A stretch of DNA of 64,000 bases from an uncultured Clostridia bacterium (GCA_934675735.1 CAKURR010000012.1:15454-79453); one strand, 5' to 3'. Positions 23,623 to 32,274 are shown, counted from the stretch's first letter. Notes: generated by a model from the sequence alone, not told the origin. A program made the numbers and translations.

Positions 23623-24759
23623 TTAGCGCTTCTTTTTTCGGATAACCGCCCGCGCGGCCGCAAGCACCGCCGCCGCAACGGCCAGCCACGGCAGTGCGTA
23701 GGCCAGCCCCATCGCCGCGTCGGAGAGGAACGCGCCGAACTGCTCCAGCCCGTTCATCGCCTGCCTGCCCAGCCGCGTGAAGAACGGCTGCTTGGCGTTC
23801 ACCGCGCTGCTCTTTTCGCTGACGGAGACATACAGCGTCGCCAGACTCACTTCGTCGTCGATGCGGCTGTTCTGCCCCTCCAGCGATTCGATTTCCGCCT
23901 GCACGTCGAAGAGCGCGTTCGTCAGCGTGATGATATCCTCCATGCTTTCCGCCTGCTCGTAGAGCGCGTCCAGCCGATTCTTCTTCGCTCGCGCGCTTTC
24001 CAGCCGCGACGCGTTGTCCGTGTAGGTATCCGTCATGTCCACGGCGCTCGTCTGCTCGTGTGTCACCTCGCCCCACGCTTCCGCACCGGCCAGCACGTCG
24101 TCGAGCATGCCGCTCGGCACGCGGAGCGTCAGGCTCGCGCTTCGGCTCGTGTCCTTCGTGCCGCTGATGTCGCGGCTTTCCACCACGCCGCCCGCCTGCT
24201 CGATTTGCTCGCAGAGCGCCTGCACCGTCTCGTCAAAGCGCTCTGTCCGCAGGCTCAGCCACGCGTTGCGGATAATCTTCTTTTCCTCCGCCGCGCTCTT
24301 GGCCGACGCGCTGCGCGCGCCGAGCATCGGGGCGTAGCTGCTTTCGTTCACCGCGCCCACGCCGTCCGCCGTATAGGCGTCATATTCATAGGTATCGTAA
24401 TCGTAAGCCGTCTGCGCCGCCGTCTCTTCGCCGCTCAGCCTGCCCACGCCCGTGCCCGCCGCAAACACCAGCGCCGCGCACGCCGCATAGCCGAGCACCC
24501 GCGCGCCTTTGCGCCGCATCCAATCGCCGACGGCAATGACGCGCGGCGTTTGGCGAATCGCGCTGCGCCAGCCCTTCGCAAAGGATTCCGGCACCGTCAC
24601 GTCCGCGTCCATCTGCTGCACATCGGCCAGCACGTCCGCGTTGTCCAGCAGCGCGCGGCACGCCTCGCACGTCTTGGCATGCGCTTCCATCTCTTCGCGC
24701 TCCTCCGCCGTCACTTTCCGACCGGAAAAGACGATGGCTTCCAGTTCCTCACACCGCAT
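23623..24759 (-). CDS. Anti-sigma factor with zinc-finger N-terminus and DUF4349 domain
   Basis: A 378-residue transmembrane regulator. The N-terminus carries the anti-sigma zinc motif HAKTCEAC (HxxxCxxC, about residues 27-34). A first membrane helix (about 90-107) is followed by an acidic Tyr-rich linker, then a DUF4349 region (about 160-330) with a coiled coil, and a second helix near the C-terminus ending in basic residues. The ATG at 24759 follows GGAGGTG; it overlaps the sigma gene by 11 bases. The pair matches the usual clostridial ECF sigma/DUF4349 arrangement. The signal sensed by the extracytoplasmic part is unknown. Confidence 0.87.
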   Translation of the reverse strand: MRCEELEAIVFSGRKVTAEEREEMEAHAKTCEACRALLDNADVLADVQQMDADVTVPESFAKGWRSAIRQTPRVIAVGDWMRRKGARVLGYAACAALVFAAGTGVGRLSGEETAAQTAYDYDTYEYDAYTADGVGAVNESSYAPMLGARSASAKSAAEEKKIIRNAWLSLRTERFDETVQALCEQIEQAGGVVESRDISGTKDTSRSASLTLRVPSGMLDDVLAGAEAWGEVTHEQTSAVDMTDTYTDNASRLESARAKKNRLDALYEQAESMEDIITLTNALFDVQAEIESLEGQNSRIDDEVSLATLYVSVSEKSSAVNAKQPFFTRLGRQAMNGLEQFGAFLSDAAMGLAYALPWLAVAAAVLAAARAVIRKKKR

Positions 24760-25330
24760 GTCGTTCACCTCCCGTTTGTCCCACGCCGCGTCGTTTCAGC
24801 TCGGCGGCAATCTTCTCCCGCGCCCGCGCCAGCCGCGACTTCACCGTGCCCTGCGCGATTTGCAGCGCCTGCGCCGTCTCTTCCACGCTCAGGCCGTGCA
24901 CGTCCCGCAGAAGAAAGACCTCGCGCATCGTCTCCGGCACGGCGGAAATCGCCTGCTGAAGCTCGCTTCTCGTCTCCGCCCGCTCGGCGTGCTCCTGCGG
25001 GGTCTCGCCGCCGTCCGTCGGGTCGAAGCCGTCCGCCTCGCTCATCTCTTCCAGAGACGGCTGCGCATGCCTCTGCCGCTTGCGAATCGCATCCATGCAG
25101 CAGGAAGCCGTCACCCGATAAACCCATGTCGAAAACGCGCTTTCAAACCGATACTGCCCAATCGTGCGCCAGATGCGCAGCATCGCTTCCTGCGCCGCGT
25201 CCTCGCCGTCGTGGGGATTGCCCATCATCCGCAGGCAAAGCGCGTAAATCTTCTTTTCGTATGCGCCCATCAGCGCTTCAAAGGCGTCCGCGTCGCCGCG
25301 CGCCGCCCGCGCAATGTTTTCGCGCTCCAT
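24749..25330 (-). CDS. ECF sigma-70 family RNA polymerase sigma factor
   Basis: A 193-residue ECF sigma factor. Region 2 has DAAQEAMLRIWRTIGQYR (about 43-60) and FSTWVYRVTASCCMDAIRKR; region 4 has EVFLLRDVHGLSVEETAQAL and IAQGTVKSRLARAREKI. A linker rich in Glu/Pro separates them. It is cotranscribed with its anti-sigma protein (11-base overlap). The promoter directly upstream (GGGAAC-N17-CGTCTA) is ECF-like and recurs before the SIMPL gene, implying autoregulation and at least one further target. Confidence 0.95.
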   Translation of the reverse strand: MERENIARAARGDADAFEALMGAYEKKIYALCLRMMGNPHDGEDAAQEAMLRIWRTIGQYRFESAFSTWVYRVTASCCMDAIRKRQRHAQPSLEEMSEADGFDPTDGGETPQEHAERAETRSELQQAISAVPETMREVFLLRDVHGLSVEETAQALQIAQGTVKSRLARAREKIAAELKRRGVGQTGGERHAV

Positions 25331-25363
25331 TCGCGCCCCTCCTCTCGCGTCCTTTCTGATATT

Positions 25364-25392
25364 TAGACGGATGACCCGTTCAAAAAGTTCCC
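25364..25392 (-). promoter_or_regulatory. Autoregulatory ECF-sigma promoter of the sigma/anti-sigma operon
   Basis: Minus strand GGGAAC (25387-25392), 17-base spacer, CGTCTA (25364-25369). It lies about 35 bases upstream of the sigma start codon. Confidence 0.78.
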
Positions 25393-25421
25393 GCCTTTTT
25401 CAAAAACTTTCTTTTTCCCTC

Positions 25422-25549
25422 CGCGAAGCGAGGAATGGAGTCTGAGGGACGCCGTCCCTCAGGCAGGTTTGGGCGGCAGCCCAACGTAATCTCAGCAGTC
25501 AAAGCGTAGTTTCAGAGCAGACCGCAGCGCGGTCTACGATTGAAACGGG
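25422..25549 (+). repeat. Hairpin repeat, variant B with branched third module
   Basis: CGCGAAGCG tract (25422-), CTGAGGGAC-GCC-GTCCCTCAG (25442-25462), TTGGGC-GGCA-GCCCAA (25469-25484), and a nested stem: outer GTTTCA/TGAAAC (25509-25546) with inner AGACCGC-AGC-GCGGTCT. It fills most of the space between the ECF promoter and gpmI. Confidence 0.88.
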
Positions 25550-25557
25550 TTCAAACG

Positions 25558-25591
25558 CAAAAAGCCGACAGAGGCATACACCTCTGTCGGC
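25558..25591 (-). terminator. Intrinsic terminator after gpmI
   Basis: GCCGACAGAGG-CATACA-CCTCTGTCGGC (25564-25591) with TTTTTG on the minus strand. Confidence 0.9.
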
Positions 25592-25631
25592 AATAATCGG
25601 TGTCGGCGCAAAGCGCCGACGGAAGGAGTCG

Positions 25632-27158
25632 TTACTCCTCGATAATGCTCTTGCCGGTCATTTCCTTCGGCACGGGCAGACCGATGTAGGGCAGCATCGT
25701 CGGCGCGATATCCGCCAGGCAGCCGCCCGCGCGCAGCTTCACGTTGCCGCAGCCCGCCACCAGGAACGGAACGGGGTTGGTCGTGTGCGCGGTGAACGGC
25801 GTGCCGTCCGGATTCTCCATCTTATCCGCGTTGCCGTGGTCGGCGGTCAGGAACATATAGCCGCCCATGTCGCGAACGGCCTCCCAAACGGTCTCCACGC
25901 ACGCATCGACGGCCTCGACCGCCTTCACGGCCGCGTCAAACACGCCCGTGTGGCCGACCATGTCGCAGTTGGCGAAGTTGAGAATCACCACGTCGTATTT
26001 GCCGCTGCGGATGCGCTTGGCGCACTCGTCGGCCACTTCGTAGGCGCTCATCTCCGGCTTGAGGTCATAAGTCGCAACCTTCGGGCTGGGGATGACCTTG
26101 CGGTCCTCGCCCTCATACGGCGCTTCCACGCCGCCGTTGAAGAAGAACGTCACGTGGGCGTATTTCTCCGTCTCCGCGATGCGCAGCTGGGTCTTGCCGT
26201 TCTTGGCGAGATACTCGCCGAGCACGTTGGTCAGCTCCACCGGCGGATAAGCGACTTCCACGTTCGGCATGGTCGCGTCGTATTCCGCCATGCAGACATA
26301 GTGCACGGGGAAGCGGCCATAGCGGCGCTCAAAGCCCTTGAAATCGTCATCCACAAAGATGCGGGTCATCTGGCGCGCGCGGTCGGGGCGGAAGTTGATG
26401 AACACCACCGTGTCGCCCTCCTGCACGCGGCCGCCCTCGCAGGTGACGCACGGCACGACGAACTCATCCGTCACGTCGTCGGCATAGCTCTTCTCGATGG
26501 CCTCCATCGCGTTCTTCGCGTGGTTGCCCTCGCCGTAGACGAACGCAGCGTAGGCCTTCTCCTCGCGGTCCCAGTTGGAATCGCGGTCCATCGCGTAGTA
26601 ACGACCCGTCACAGTCGCGATTTCGCCCACGCCCAGCTCGTCGAGCTTCTTCTGCAAATCGGCGAGGAAGCCCTTGCCGGAGTGCGGGTCGGTGTCGCGG
26701 CCGTCCATGATGCAGTGGACATACAGCTTCTTCGCGCCCAGGTGTTTGGCCAAATCCAGCAGGCCGAACAGGTGGTCGATGTGGCTGTGCACGCCGCCCG
26801 TGCCGAGCAGGCCCATCAGGTGAACAGCCTTGCCCGCGTCGATGGCCGCGCGCATGTTGCGCACGAGCACGTCGTTTTCCTTCATCGTGCCATCCATGAT
26901 GGACTTGGTAATCAGTGTCAGCTGCTGATAGACGATGCGGCCCGCGCCCATGTTGGTGTGGCCGACTTCGCTGTTGCCCATCTGGCCTTCCGGCAGGCCG
27001 ACGGCCATGCCCGAAGCCTGAATCGTGGTGTAGGGATAGGTTTCAAACAGGCGGTCGAGGTTCGGCCTCTTGGCCGCCGCAATCGCGTTGCCGAACGTCT
27101 GCTCCGGCACCCAGCCGAAGCCATCCATGATGCAAAGCAGAACAGGTTTCTTAGCCAT
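25632..27158 (-). CDS. gpmI: 2,3-bisphosphoglycerate-independent phosphoglycerate mutase
   Basis: Full-length iPGM of 508 residues, which interconverts 3- and 2-phosphoglycerate. The alkaline-phosphatase-type metal site is visible: MDGFG (about 11-15), the phosphoserine loop GQMGNSEVGHTNMGAGR (about 58-74; catalytic Ser in NSEVG), INFRPDRARQ, NFANCDMVGHTG and TADHGNADKM. ATG at 27158 with GGAGC upstream. It closes the cggR-pgk-tpiA-gpmI group but is separated from tpiA by 380 bases of repeats, so it may be transcribed partly on its own. A clear terminator follows. Confidence 0.97.
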   Translation of the reverse strand: MAKKPVLLCIMDGFGWVPEQTFGNAIAAAKRPNLDRLFETYPYTTIQASGMAVGLPEGQMGNSEVGHTNMGAGRIVYQQLTLITKSIMDGTMKENDVLVRNMRAAIDAGKAVHLMGLLGTGGVHSHIDHLFGLLDLAKHLGAKKLYVHCIMDGRDTDPHSGKGFLADLQKKLDELGVGEIATVTGRYYAMDRDSNWDREEKAYAAFVYGEGNHAKNAMEAIEKSYADDVTDEFVVPCVTCEGGRVQEGDTVVFINFRPDRARQMTRIFVDDDFKGFERRYGRFPVHYVCMAEYDATMPNVEVAYPPVELTNVLGEYLAKNGKTQLRIAETEKYAHVTFFFNGGVEAPYEGEDRKVIPSPKVATYDLKPEMSAYEVADECAKRIRSGKYDVVILNFANCDMVGHTGVFDAAVKAVEAVDACVETVWEAVRDMGGYMFLTADHGNADKMENPDGTPFTAHTTNPVPFLVAGCGNVKLRAGGCLADIAPTMLPYIGLPVPKEMTGKSIIEE

Positions 27159-27538
27159 AATTGCTCCTTTATACTGTAACCGAGCAAACCCTGCACAAAG
27201 GGAAAACGATTGGGACGCTGTCCCAATCGCTGAGCTTTGTCAAGCTTAAACCGAATATTTCAAAGCATAAGAATCTAAGCATCTTCAGAATATGGGGCTT
27301 TGCCCCATCGCCCCACCAAAGGGCTTTCCGTTTTCTATCGTTTGTTTCCGTCACAGACGGCAACGACCGAAAACCTCTTTGGAAACCTTCGGGCAAAAAT
27401 ACTTAACTTTTTCTTGAAATATCGATTTTGTTAGATTGCCAATCTCATTTTCCCTTGTGCAATTTAATCATTTCTATGGGAAATCCAAGAACCTCAGGTT
27501 CTTGGCGGGGTATGGGGCAGCGCCCCATCGTTCCCCCC
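27159..27538. repeat. 380-base repeat-filled region between gpmI and tpiA
   Basis: It contains CGATTGGGAC-GCT-GTCCCAATCG (27207-27229), ATGGGGC-TTT-GCCCCAT (27292-27308), palindrome CCAAGAACCT-C-AGGTTCTTGG (27485-27505) and ATGGGGC-AGC-GCCCCAT (27512-27528), the last touching the tpiA stop. A tract at 27236-27270 (GTCAAGCTTAAACC...AATATTTCA) is similar to one at 63889-63920 near the window end. No convincing ORF or promoter was seen. Confidence 0.8.
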
Positions 27539-28288
27539 TTACGCGTCAAAGTGAACGACCTTGGAGAAATCCTCCGCCTTGAGGGACGCGCCGCCGATGA
27601 GGCCGCCGTCGATTTCCGGCTGCGCCATCAGGCCCTTGCAGTTCTTCGGGTTCATCGAGCCGCCGTACTGAATGCGCACGTCGTCCGCCGCGTCGCCGTA
27701 AGCGGAGCGAACCGCCGCGCGAATCACGCCGATGGTCTCGTTTGCCTGCTCGTCCGTCGCGGTCAGGCCCGTGCCGATGGCCCAGACCGGCTCATAGGCG
27801 ATGACCACGTTCTTCACCTCGTCCGCCGTCAGACCGGAGAGTGCAATCAGTGTCTGATAGGAAACCAGCGCGTTGGTGTAGCCCGCCTCGCGCTCTTCCT
27901 TCTTCTCGCCGACGCAGATAATCGGGGTCAGGCCCGCCTTCACCGCCGCCAGCACGCGCTTGTTCACCGTCGCATCCGTCTCGCCGAAATACTGACGGCG
28001 CTCGCTGTGGCCCAGGATGACGTATTCCACGCCGGATTCCTTGAGCATCGCCGCGCTCAGCTCGCCCGTGAACGCGCCGGATTCCTTCCAGTGCATGTTC
28101 TCCGCGCCCAGCTTAATGTTCGTGCCCTTGATGACCTCGCTCACCGCGGCAAAGTCAACGGCCGGGGTGCAGACGACCACGTCGCACGCTGCGTCCTTCA
28201 CCAGCGGCGCCAGCGCGGAAACCAGCTCGCGCGCCTCGCTGGGGGTCTTGTTCATTTTCCAGTTGCCGGCAATAATCGGCTTACGCAT
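27539..28288 (-). CDS. tpiA: Triosephosphate isomerase
   Basis: TIM of 249 residues interconverting dihydroxyacetone phosphate and glyceraldehyde 3-phosphate. Catalytic residues: Lys in GNWKMNK at the N-terminus, His in ILGHSERR (about 92-99), Glu in AYEPVWAIGTG (about 165-175); the phosphate-binding end has QYGGSMNPKN. The ATG at 28288 follows GAGGAGG by 8 bases. It lies 63 bases downstream of pgk; that gap has an imperfect GC-rich hairpin (about 28315-28342) but no clear T run, so read-through from pgk is likely. Confidence 0.97.
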   Translation of the reverse strand: MRKPIIAGNWKMNKTPSEARELVSALAPLVKDAACDVVVCTPAVDFAAVSEVIKGTNIKLGAENMHWKESGAFTGELSAAMLKESGVEYVILGHSERRQYFGETDATVNKRVLAAVKAGLTPIICVGEKKEEREAGYTNALVSYQTLIALSGLTADEVKNVVIAYEPVWAIGTGLTATDEQANETIGVIRAAVRSAYGDAADDVRIQYGGSMNPKNCKGLMAQPEIDGGLIGGASLKAEDFSKVVHFDA

Positions 28289-28351
28289 AGAATTGTTCCT
28301 CCTCATCATAAATGCCCCGAGCGACCCCAAGGCCGCTCAGGGCGAAAGTAT

Positions 28352-29557
28352 TTACAGTTTCTCGTCCAGGCAGGCAACGCCGGGCAGCACCTTGCCCTCG
28401 AGGTATTCCAGAGACGCGCCGCCGCCGGTGGAGATGTGGGTCATCTTGTCGCCAAGGCCCATCTGCTCAACCGCAGCCGCAGAGTCGCCGCCGCCGATGA
28501 TGGTCACGGCGTCGCTGTCGGCCATCGCCTGCGCCACGGCCAGCGTGCCGGCGGCCAGCGTCGGGTTCTCGAACACGCCCATCGGGCCGTTCCAAATCAC
28601 CGTCTTGGCGTCCTTCACCGCGTCGGCAAACAGCTCGCGGCTCTTCGGGCCGATGTCGCAGCCCTCCATGTCCGCCGGAATCGCGTCCGCGTCCACGGTC
28701 ACGGTCTCAACCGCCGCGTCAATCGGGTCGGGGAAATCCTTGATGCAGACGGTGTCAACCGGCAGCAGCAGCTTGATGCCCTTCGCCTCGGCCTTGGCCA
28801 TCATGTCCTTGCAGTAGTCGATCTTCGTCTCATCCAGCAGGCTCTTGCCCACGCCGTAGCCCTTCGCCTTCAGGAAGGTATACGCCATGCCGCCGCCGAT
28901 GATAAGGGTATCGACCTTCTCGAGCAGGTTGTCGATGACGTTGAGCTTGTCGGCAATCTTCGCGCCGCCCAGCACCGCCACAAACGGGCGCTCCGGATTC
29001 TCCAGCGCCTTGCCCATGATATCCAGCTCTTTGCCGATGAGGTAGCCCGCCACGCACGGGGAAAGGAACTTGGTCACGCCCTCGGTGGAGCAGTGCGCGC
29101 GATGGCAGGAGCCGAACGCGTCATCCACATAGCAATCCGCCAGAGAGGCCAGCTCTTTGGAAAAATCCTCGATGTTCTTGGTCTCTTCCTTGCGGAAGCG
29201 GGTGTTCTGAAGCAGCACCACGTCGCCGTCCTTCATCGCGGCAACGGCGGCCTTCGCATTCTCGCCGACGACGGTATCGTCATCCGCAAACACGACCGGC
29301 TTGCCCAGATACTCGGACAGGCGCTCCGCCACCGGCGCGAGGGAGAACTTCGCCTCCGGCCCGTTCTTCGGCTTGCCCAGATGGCTGCACAGGATGACCC
29401 TGCCGCCGTCCGCAATCAGCTTCTTGATGGTCGGCAGCGCCGCCACAATGCGCTTGTCGTTGGTAATCTTGCCATCCTTCATCGGAACATTGAAATCGCA
29501 GCGCACAAGCACTTTCTTGCCGGAGACCTTGATGTCGTCAACCGTCATTTTCGCCAT
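28352..29557 (-). CDS. pgk: Phosphoglycerate kinase
   Basis: PGK of 401 residues. It transfers phosphate from 1,3-bisphosphoglycerate to ADP. N-terminal substrate-binding sequence VLVRCDFNVPMKDG (about 19-32), SHLGKPKNG, AHCSTEGV, hinge and nucleotide site with FVAVLGGAKIADK and WNGPMGVFE, and C-terminal GGGDSAAA. The ATG at 29557 follows GGAGG by 8 bases; an in-frame upstream codon at 29572 lacks an RBS. A strong promoter with extended -10 is at 29723-29751, downstream of cggR, so pgk can be expressed apart from the regulator. gapA, usually between cggR and pgk, is absent. Confidence 0.97.
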   Translation of the reverse strand: MAKMTVDDIKVSGKKVLVRCDFNVPMKDGKITNDKRIVAALPTIKKLIADGGRVILCSHLGKPKNGPEAKFSLAPVAERLSEYLGKPVVFADDDTVVGENAKAAVAAMKDGDVVLLQNTRFRKEETKNIEDFSKELASLADCYVDDAFGSCHRAHCSTEGVTKFLSPCVAGYLIGKELDIMGKALENPERPFVAVLGGAKIADKLNVIDNLLEKVDTLIIGGGMAYTFLKAKGYGVGKSLLDETKIDYCKDMMAKAEAKGIKLLLPVDTVCIKDFPDPIDAAVETVTVDADAIPADMEGCDIGPKSRELFADAVKDAKTVIWNGPMGVFENPTLAAGTLAVAQAMADSDAVTIIGGGDSAAAVEQMGLGDKMTHISTGGGASLEYLEGKVLPGVACLDEKL

Positions 29558-29722
29558 GGGTAATTCCTCCATTTCAATTTGGTTCCAATATTCGGGGTTT
29601 CCATGATAGATTGGGGTTTATACCCGCCGACGCCCCCTTACAAACGCCGCCGGAAGAAAGCCGCGCGTGCCGCGGCGTTTCAAACCGTTTGCCGACCGGG
29701 CCATGCCCTGCCGAACGTCTCT

Positions 29723-29751
29723 AGTGTAGCATTTTTTCCCGAGATTGTCAA
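29723..29751 (-). promoter_or_regulatory. Sigma-A promoter (extended -10) of the pgk-tpiA-gpmI operon
   Basis: Minus strand TTGACA (29746-29751), 17-base spacer ending TGC, TACACT (29723-29728). It is a likely CggR target by position. No copy of the Bacillus CggR operator was recognised. Confidence 0.85.
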
Positions 29752-29784
29752 AGATTTGCGCAAAGAATGCACTGACTTTCAAAA

Positions 29785-29806
29785 TTTTGCGCATTTCAGC
29801 GCAAAA
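29785..29806 (-). terminator. Hairpin overlapping the cggR stop codon, possible terminator
   Basis: Perfect TTTTGCGC-TGAAAT-GCGCAAAA (minus strand 29806-29785) followed by TTTTG. It includes the cggR TGA and could also be a regulatory site just upstream of the pgk promoter. Confidence 0.5.
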
Positions 29807-30821
29807 GCTCGAGCATCCGCAGCGCCGCGCCCTCGTCCACCACCAACAATTTGTGCGGATGATGCGCGCAGACCGCCAAAATCGCCTCCGCCTTCGCGCG
29901 CCCCGCCGCGACCGCCGCCGCGCGGTTCTTGCGGCCGATGTCCTCCGGCTTGAAGGCCAGCGACGAGCCGCCGCCGACCACGTGCCCCTCCGCGTTCAGG
30001 TAAAAGCCCAGCGCTTCGGCCACCGCGCCTTCCTCACGCAGGGCTTCCTGCTCCGCGCGGCTCAAGCCGCGCCGCTGAGCCAAATCCATCGCCCGCCCGA
30101 TGCCGTAGAGCAAAACGTCCGCGTGGCGCACCAGCTCCAACGGCTCGCGAATCTGCGGCAGGCGCGCCAGCTCGTCCGCCGCCGCCTCCGAAAGCCCGTC
30201 CGGTAAGTGTAAAAACCGATAATAGCCGCCCAGCTTCTGCGCAAACCGCTCGGCAACCGTGTTCGCCTGCGTGCTGATGCCGCCGCCCATGCCGCCTTGG
30301 GCCGGAACCACCGTGATTTCCATCGGCGCGGCCACCGTGATGGCTTCCGCCGTTTTGGCCACCGTCCGCCCGCCCGTCACCGCCATCACGTGCGCGCCCT
30401 GTAAAAGGAAACGAATCTGCCGCGCCGCCGCCCGCGCCACTTCCTCCATCACGCCCGAATCGATGTCCGCGTCGCCGCGGACGACGCAGACCCGCTCCAC
30501 GCCCAGCAGCTGCGAGAGCGAAAGCTCGATGCCCGACAGCGTCCGCCGTCCTCCGCTCACCGTTCGCGCCGTCTCCACCAGACTCTGCCCGCGCGGGGTC
30601 AGCTCCATCCCCGACGCGCTCTGCGTCATACAGCCCGCTTTTTTCAGCGCTTCCGCCGCCGCGCGCACCTCCCGCTCGGCCACATGCAGCCGCGCGGCCA
30701 AAGCCCGCCTGCCGATAGGCTCCAACGCCGCGACGCGCTCCAAAATCAGCGTGCGCAGCTCCATCTCTTCCATTAAATCCGGCGCAATTAACGATAGCGT
30801 GTTCAGAATCGACGTGTCCAT
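29796..30821 (-). CDS. cggR: Central glycolytic genes regulator CggR
   Basis: SorC/DeoR-type regulator, 341 residues. N-terminal helix-turn-helix (about 25-70, RRALAARLHVAEREVRAAAEAL) and a C-terminal sugar-phosphate-binding domain with VMAVTGGRTVAKTAEA, AQGGMGGGISTQANTVAE and HKLLVVDEGAA. CggR represses glycolytic genes until fructose-1,6-bisphosphate binds. The start at 30821 has only a weak RBS (GAAGAAG); the ATG at 30773 is an alternative. Its promoter at 30879-30907 has the same extended -10 (TGCTACACT) as that of pgk. Position ahead of pgk-tpiA-gpmI matches the family role. Confidence 0.9.
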   Translation of the reverse strand: MDTSILNTLSLIAPDLMEEMELRTLILERVAALEPIGRRALAARLHVAEREVRAAAEALKKAGCMTQSASGMELTPRGQSLVETARTVSGGRRTLSGIELSLSQLLGVERVCVVRGDADIDSGVMEEVARAAARQIRFLLQGAHVMAVTGGRTVAKTAEAITVAAPMEITVVPAQGGMGGGISTQANTVAERFAQKLGGYYRFLHLPDGLSEAAADELARLPQIREPLELVRHADVLLYGIGRAMDLAQRRGLSRAEQEALREEGAVAEALGFYLNAEGHVVGGGSSLAFKPEDIGRKNRAAAVAAGRAKAEAILAVCAHHPHKLLVVDEGAALRMLELLR

Positions 30822-30878
30822 GCTTCTTCATCGGGCCTGTGGGTCCGTTTTCTCCCGCGTTCATTTTTTGTCCCGATT

Positions 30879-30907
30879 AGTGTAGCATAAATTCCGTTTT
30901 CCCGCAA
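30879..30907 (-). promoter_or_regulatory. Sigma-A promoter (extended -10) of cggR
   Basis: Minus strand TTGCGG (30902-30907), 17-base spacer ending TGC, TACACT (30879-30884). Confidence 0.75.
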
Positions 30908-31052
30908 GCTTGTCTGTCGGCAGGATTTTTTCCTTTTCTGTCGAATCTATCTTCTTTATGCCGCCGCGAAGCGAGGCCTGACGCCCGCAGCGCCTGTTTT
31001 TTCTGCATTCTCTTTCTATCAAACTTCTTATCATTTCAGGAGGAACTTTCCC

Positions 31053-31601
31053 ATGACCGATCTTCTCATCGTCGTCGATATGCAGCGCGATTTCGTCTCC
31101 GGCGCACTGGGCAGCGAGCAGGCCCGCGCCATCGTTCCCGCCGTCGCCGCGCGCATCCGCCGGGCCAAGGCCGAAAACACACAGGTCGTCTTTACCCTCG
31201 ATACCCATGAGGATAACTATATGGAAACCCGCGAGGGGCGCTTTCTGCCCGTACCGCACTGCATCCGCGATACGGCGGGCTGGGCGCTCGAGCCGGAAAT
31301 CGCCAAAGAATGCGCGCGCGGCATGATGTCCTTTGAAAAGCCGACCTTCGGCTCGACGGCGCTGTGCGAATATGTCTGCGCGCTGGCCGCCGAAAAGGGC
31401 GCGATTGCGGGTAAGGGCTTCCATGTCGAGCTTTGCGGCGTGTGCACGGATATCTGTGTCGTCTCCAACGCAATGCTCGTCAAGGCCGCGCTGCCCGAGG
31501 CCGATTTGGCCGTAAACGGCGCGCTCTGCGCGGGCGTCACCCCGCAAAAGCACGAGGCCGCGCTGGAAACCATGCGCTCGTGCCAGATTGAGGTGCTGTA
31601 A
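31053..31601 (+). CDS. Isochorismatase-family cysteine hydrolase (nicotinamidase-like)
   Basis: A 182-residue isochorismatase-fold hydrolase. The catalytic Asp is in VVDMQRDFVSGAL (about residue 9), and the catalytic Cys lies in CGVCTDICV (about 134-142), preceded by the usual helix. THEDNYMETREGRFLPVPHC holds the metal/substrate loop typical of nicotinamidases (HxxDxY-like) and FEKPTFGST follows. Conversion of nicotinamide to nicotinate is plausible but not certain; other amidases share the fold. The ATG at 31053 follows AGGAGG with a 9-base spacer. Divergent from cggR; convergent with the XRE gene, with a shared terminator. Confidence 0.85.
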   Translation: MTDLLIVVDMQRDFVSGALGSEQARAIVPAVAARIRRAKAENTQVVFTLDTHEDNYMETREGRFLPVPHCIRDTAGWALEPEIAKECARGMMSFEKPTFGSTALCEYVCALAAEKGAIAGKGFHVELCGVCTDICVVSNAMLVKAALPEADLAVNGALCAGVTPQKHEAALETMRSCQIEVL

Positions 31602-31631
31602 GGCGGGCGGCTTTATCGATTGAAATCCGAA

Positions 31632-31670
31632 ACCCCTTCGCGCGGCCCGTCCATGCGAAGGGGTATTTTT
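31632..31670. terminator. Intrinsic terminator between isochorismatase and XRE genes
   Basis: ACCCCTTCGC (31632-31641) and GCGAAGGGGT (31655-31664), followed by ATTTTT on the plus strand; it overlaps the last codon of the convergent XRE gene. Confidence 0.8.
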
Positions 31671-32274
31671 ATGCTCTGCTCATCCACAGCAGCGCGCCCT
31701 TGACCACCAGCAGCGCAAACGCCGCGGCAGTCGCATAGGCTTCCCGCGTCAGGGCCAGAAACAGCACGGCCAAAATGCTCAGCCCCATCGAGCATGCCGT
31801 CAGCGTCCGCCCCTTTTCGCTCTTCCTCTTTTCCGCCGCAATCTGCGCCGCGCCGACGACCGCCAGCAGCAGAAACAGCGCCCAGTGCAGCCCCCTGCTC
31901 CACGCGGGCATGGCCTGTGCATGCAGCAGATTCACCGCATAAACAACCCCATCCGACGGATGCGGATACAACGGCAAAACGATGAGCAGCACCGCCGCCG
32001 CGTCCGCCATGCCCGACAGCATGCGGCACACGCTTTGCAGGTTTTTTCGGTTTTCGTTTTCTGCCAGAGACAGCGCCTGCTGCGAAGAGAGCAGCTCGTC
32101 CACGGAAACGCCGAAGAACGTCGAAATCTGTTTCAGGGATTCGATGCTCGGCGTGCCTCTGCCGGATTCCCATTTGGAAACCGCGGTTCGCGAGACATAG
32201 AGCTCCTGCGCCAGCTCTTCCTGAGTCATGCCGCGTCTCTTTCGGAGCGCCTGCAATTTTTCATGCAATTCCAC
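31669..32274 (-). CDS. XRE-family regulator with membrane domain
   Basis: A 201-residue protein. The N-terminal Cro/CI-type HTH is ELHEKLQALRKRRGMTQEEL, then AQELYVSRTAVSKWESGRGTP and FFGVSVDELL. The C-terminal half has three or four hydrophobic segments (about 85-105, 120-145, 160-200). The GTG at 32274 is preferred since it gives the standard N-terminus; an in-frame start at 32304 lies inside the PAP2 gene. It overlaps the upstream PAP2 gene by 14 bases, so the two are coupled and may share a function at the membrane. Ligand and target genes are unknown. Confidence 0.82.
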   Translation of the reverse strand: MELHEKLQALRKRRGMTQEELAQELYVSRTAVSKWESGRGTPSIESLKQISTFFGVSVDELLSSQQALSLAENENRKNLQSVCRMLSGMADAAAVLLIVLPLYPHPSDGVVYAVNLLHAQAMPAWSRGLHWALFLLLAVVGAAQIAAEKRKSEKGRTLTACSMGLSILAVLFLALTREAYATAAAFALLVVKGALLWMSRA

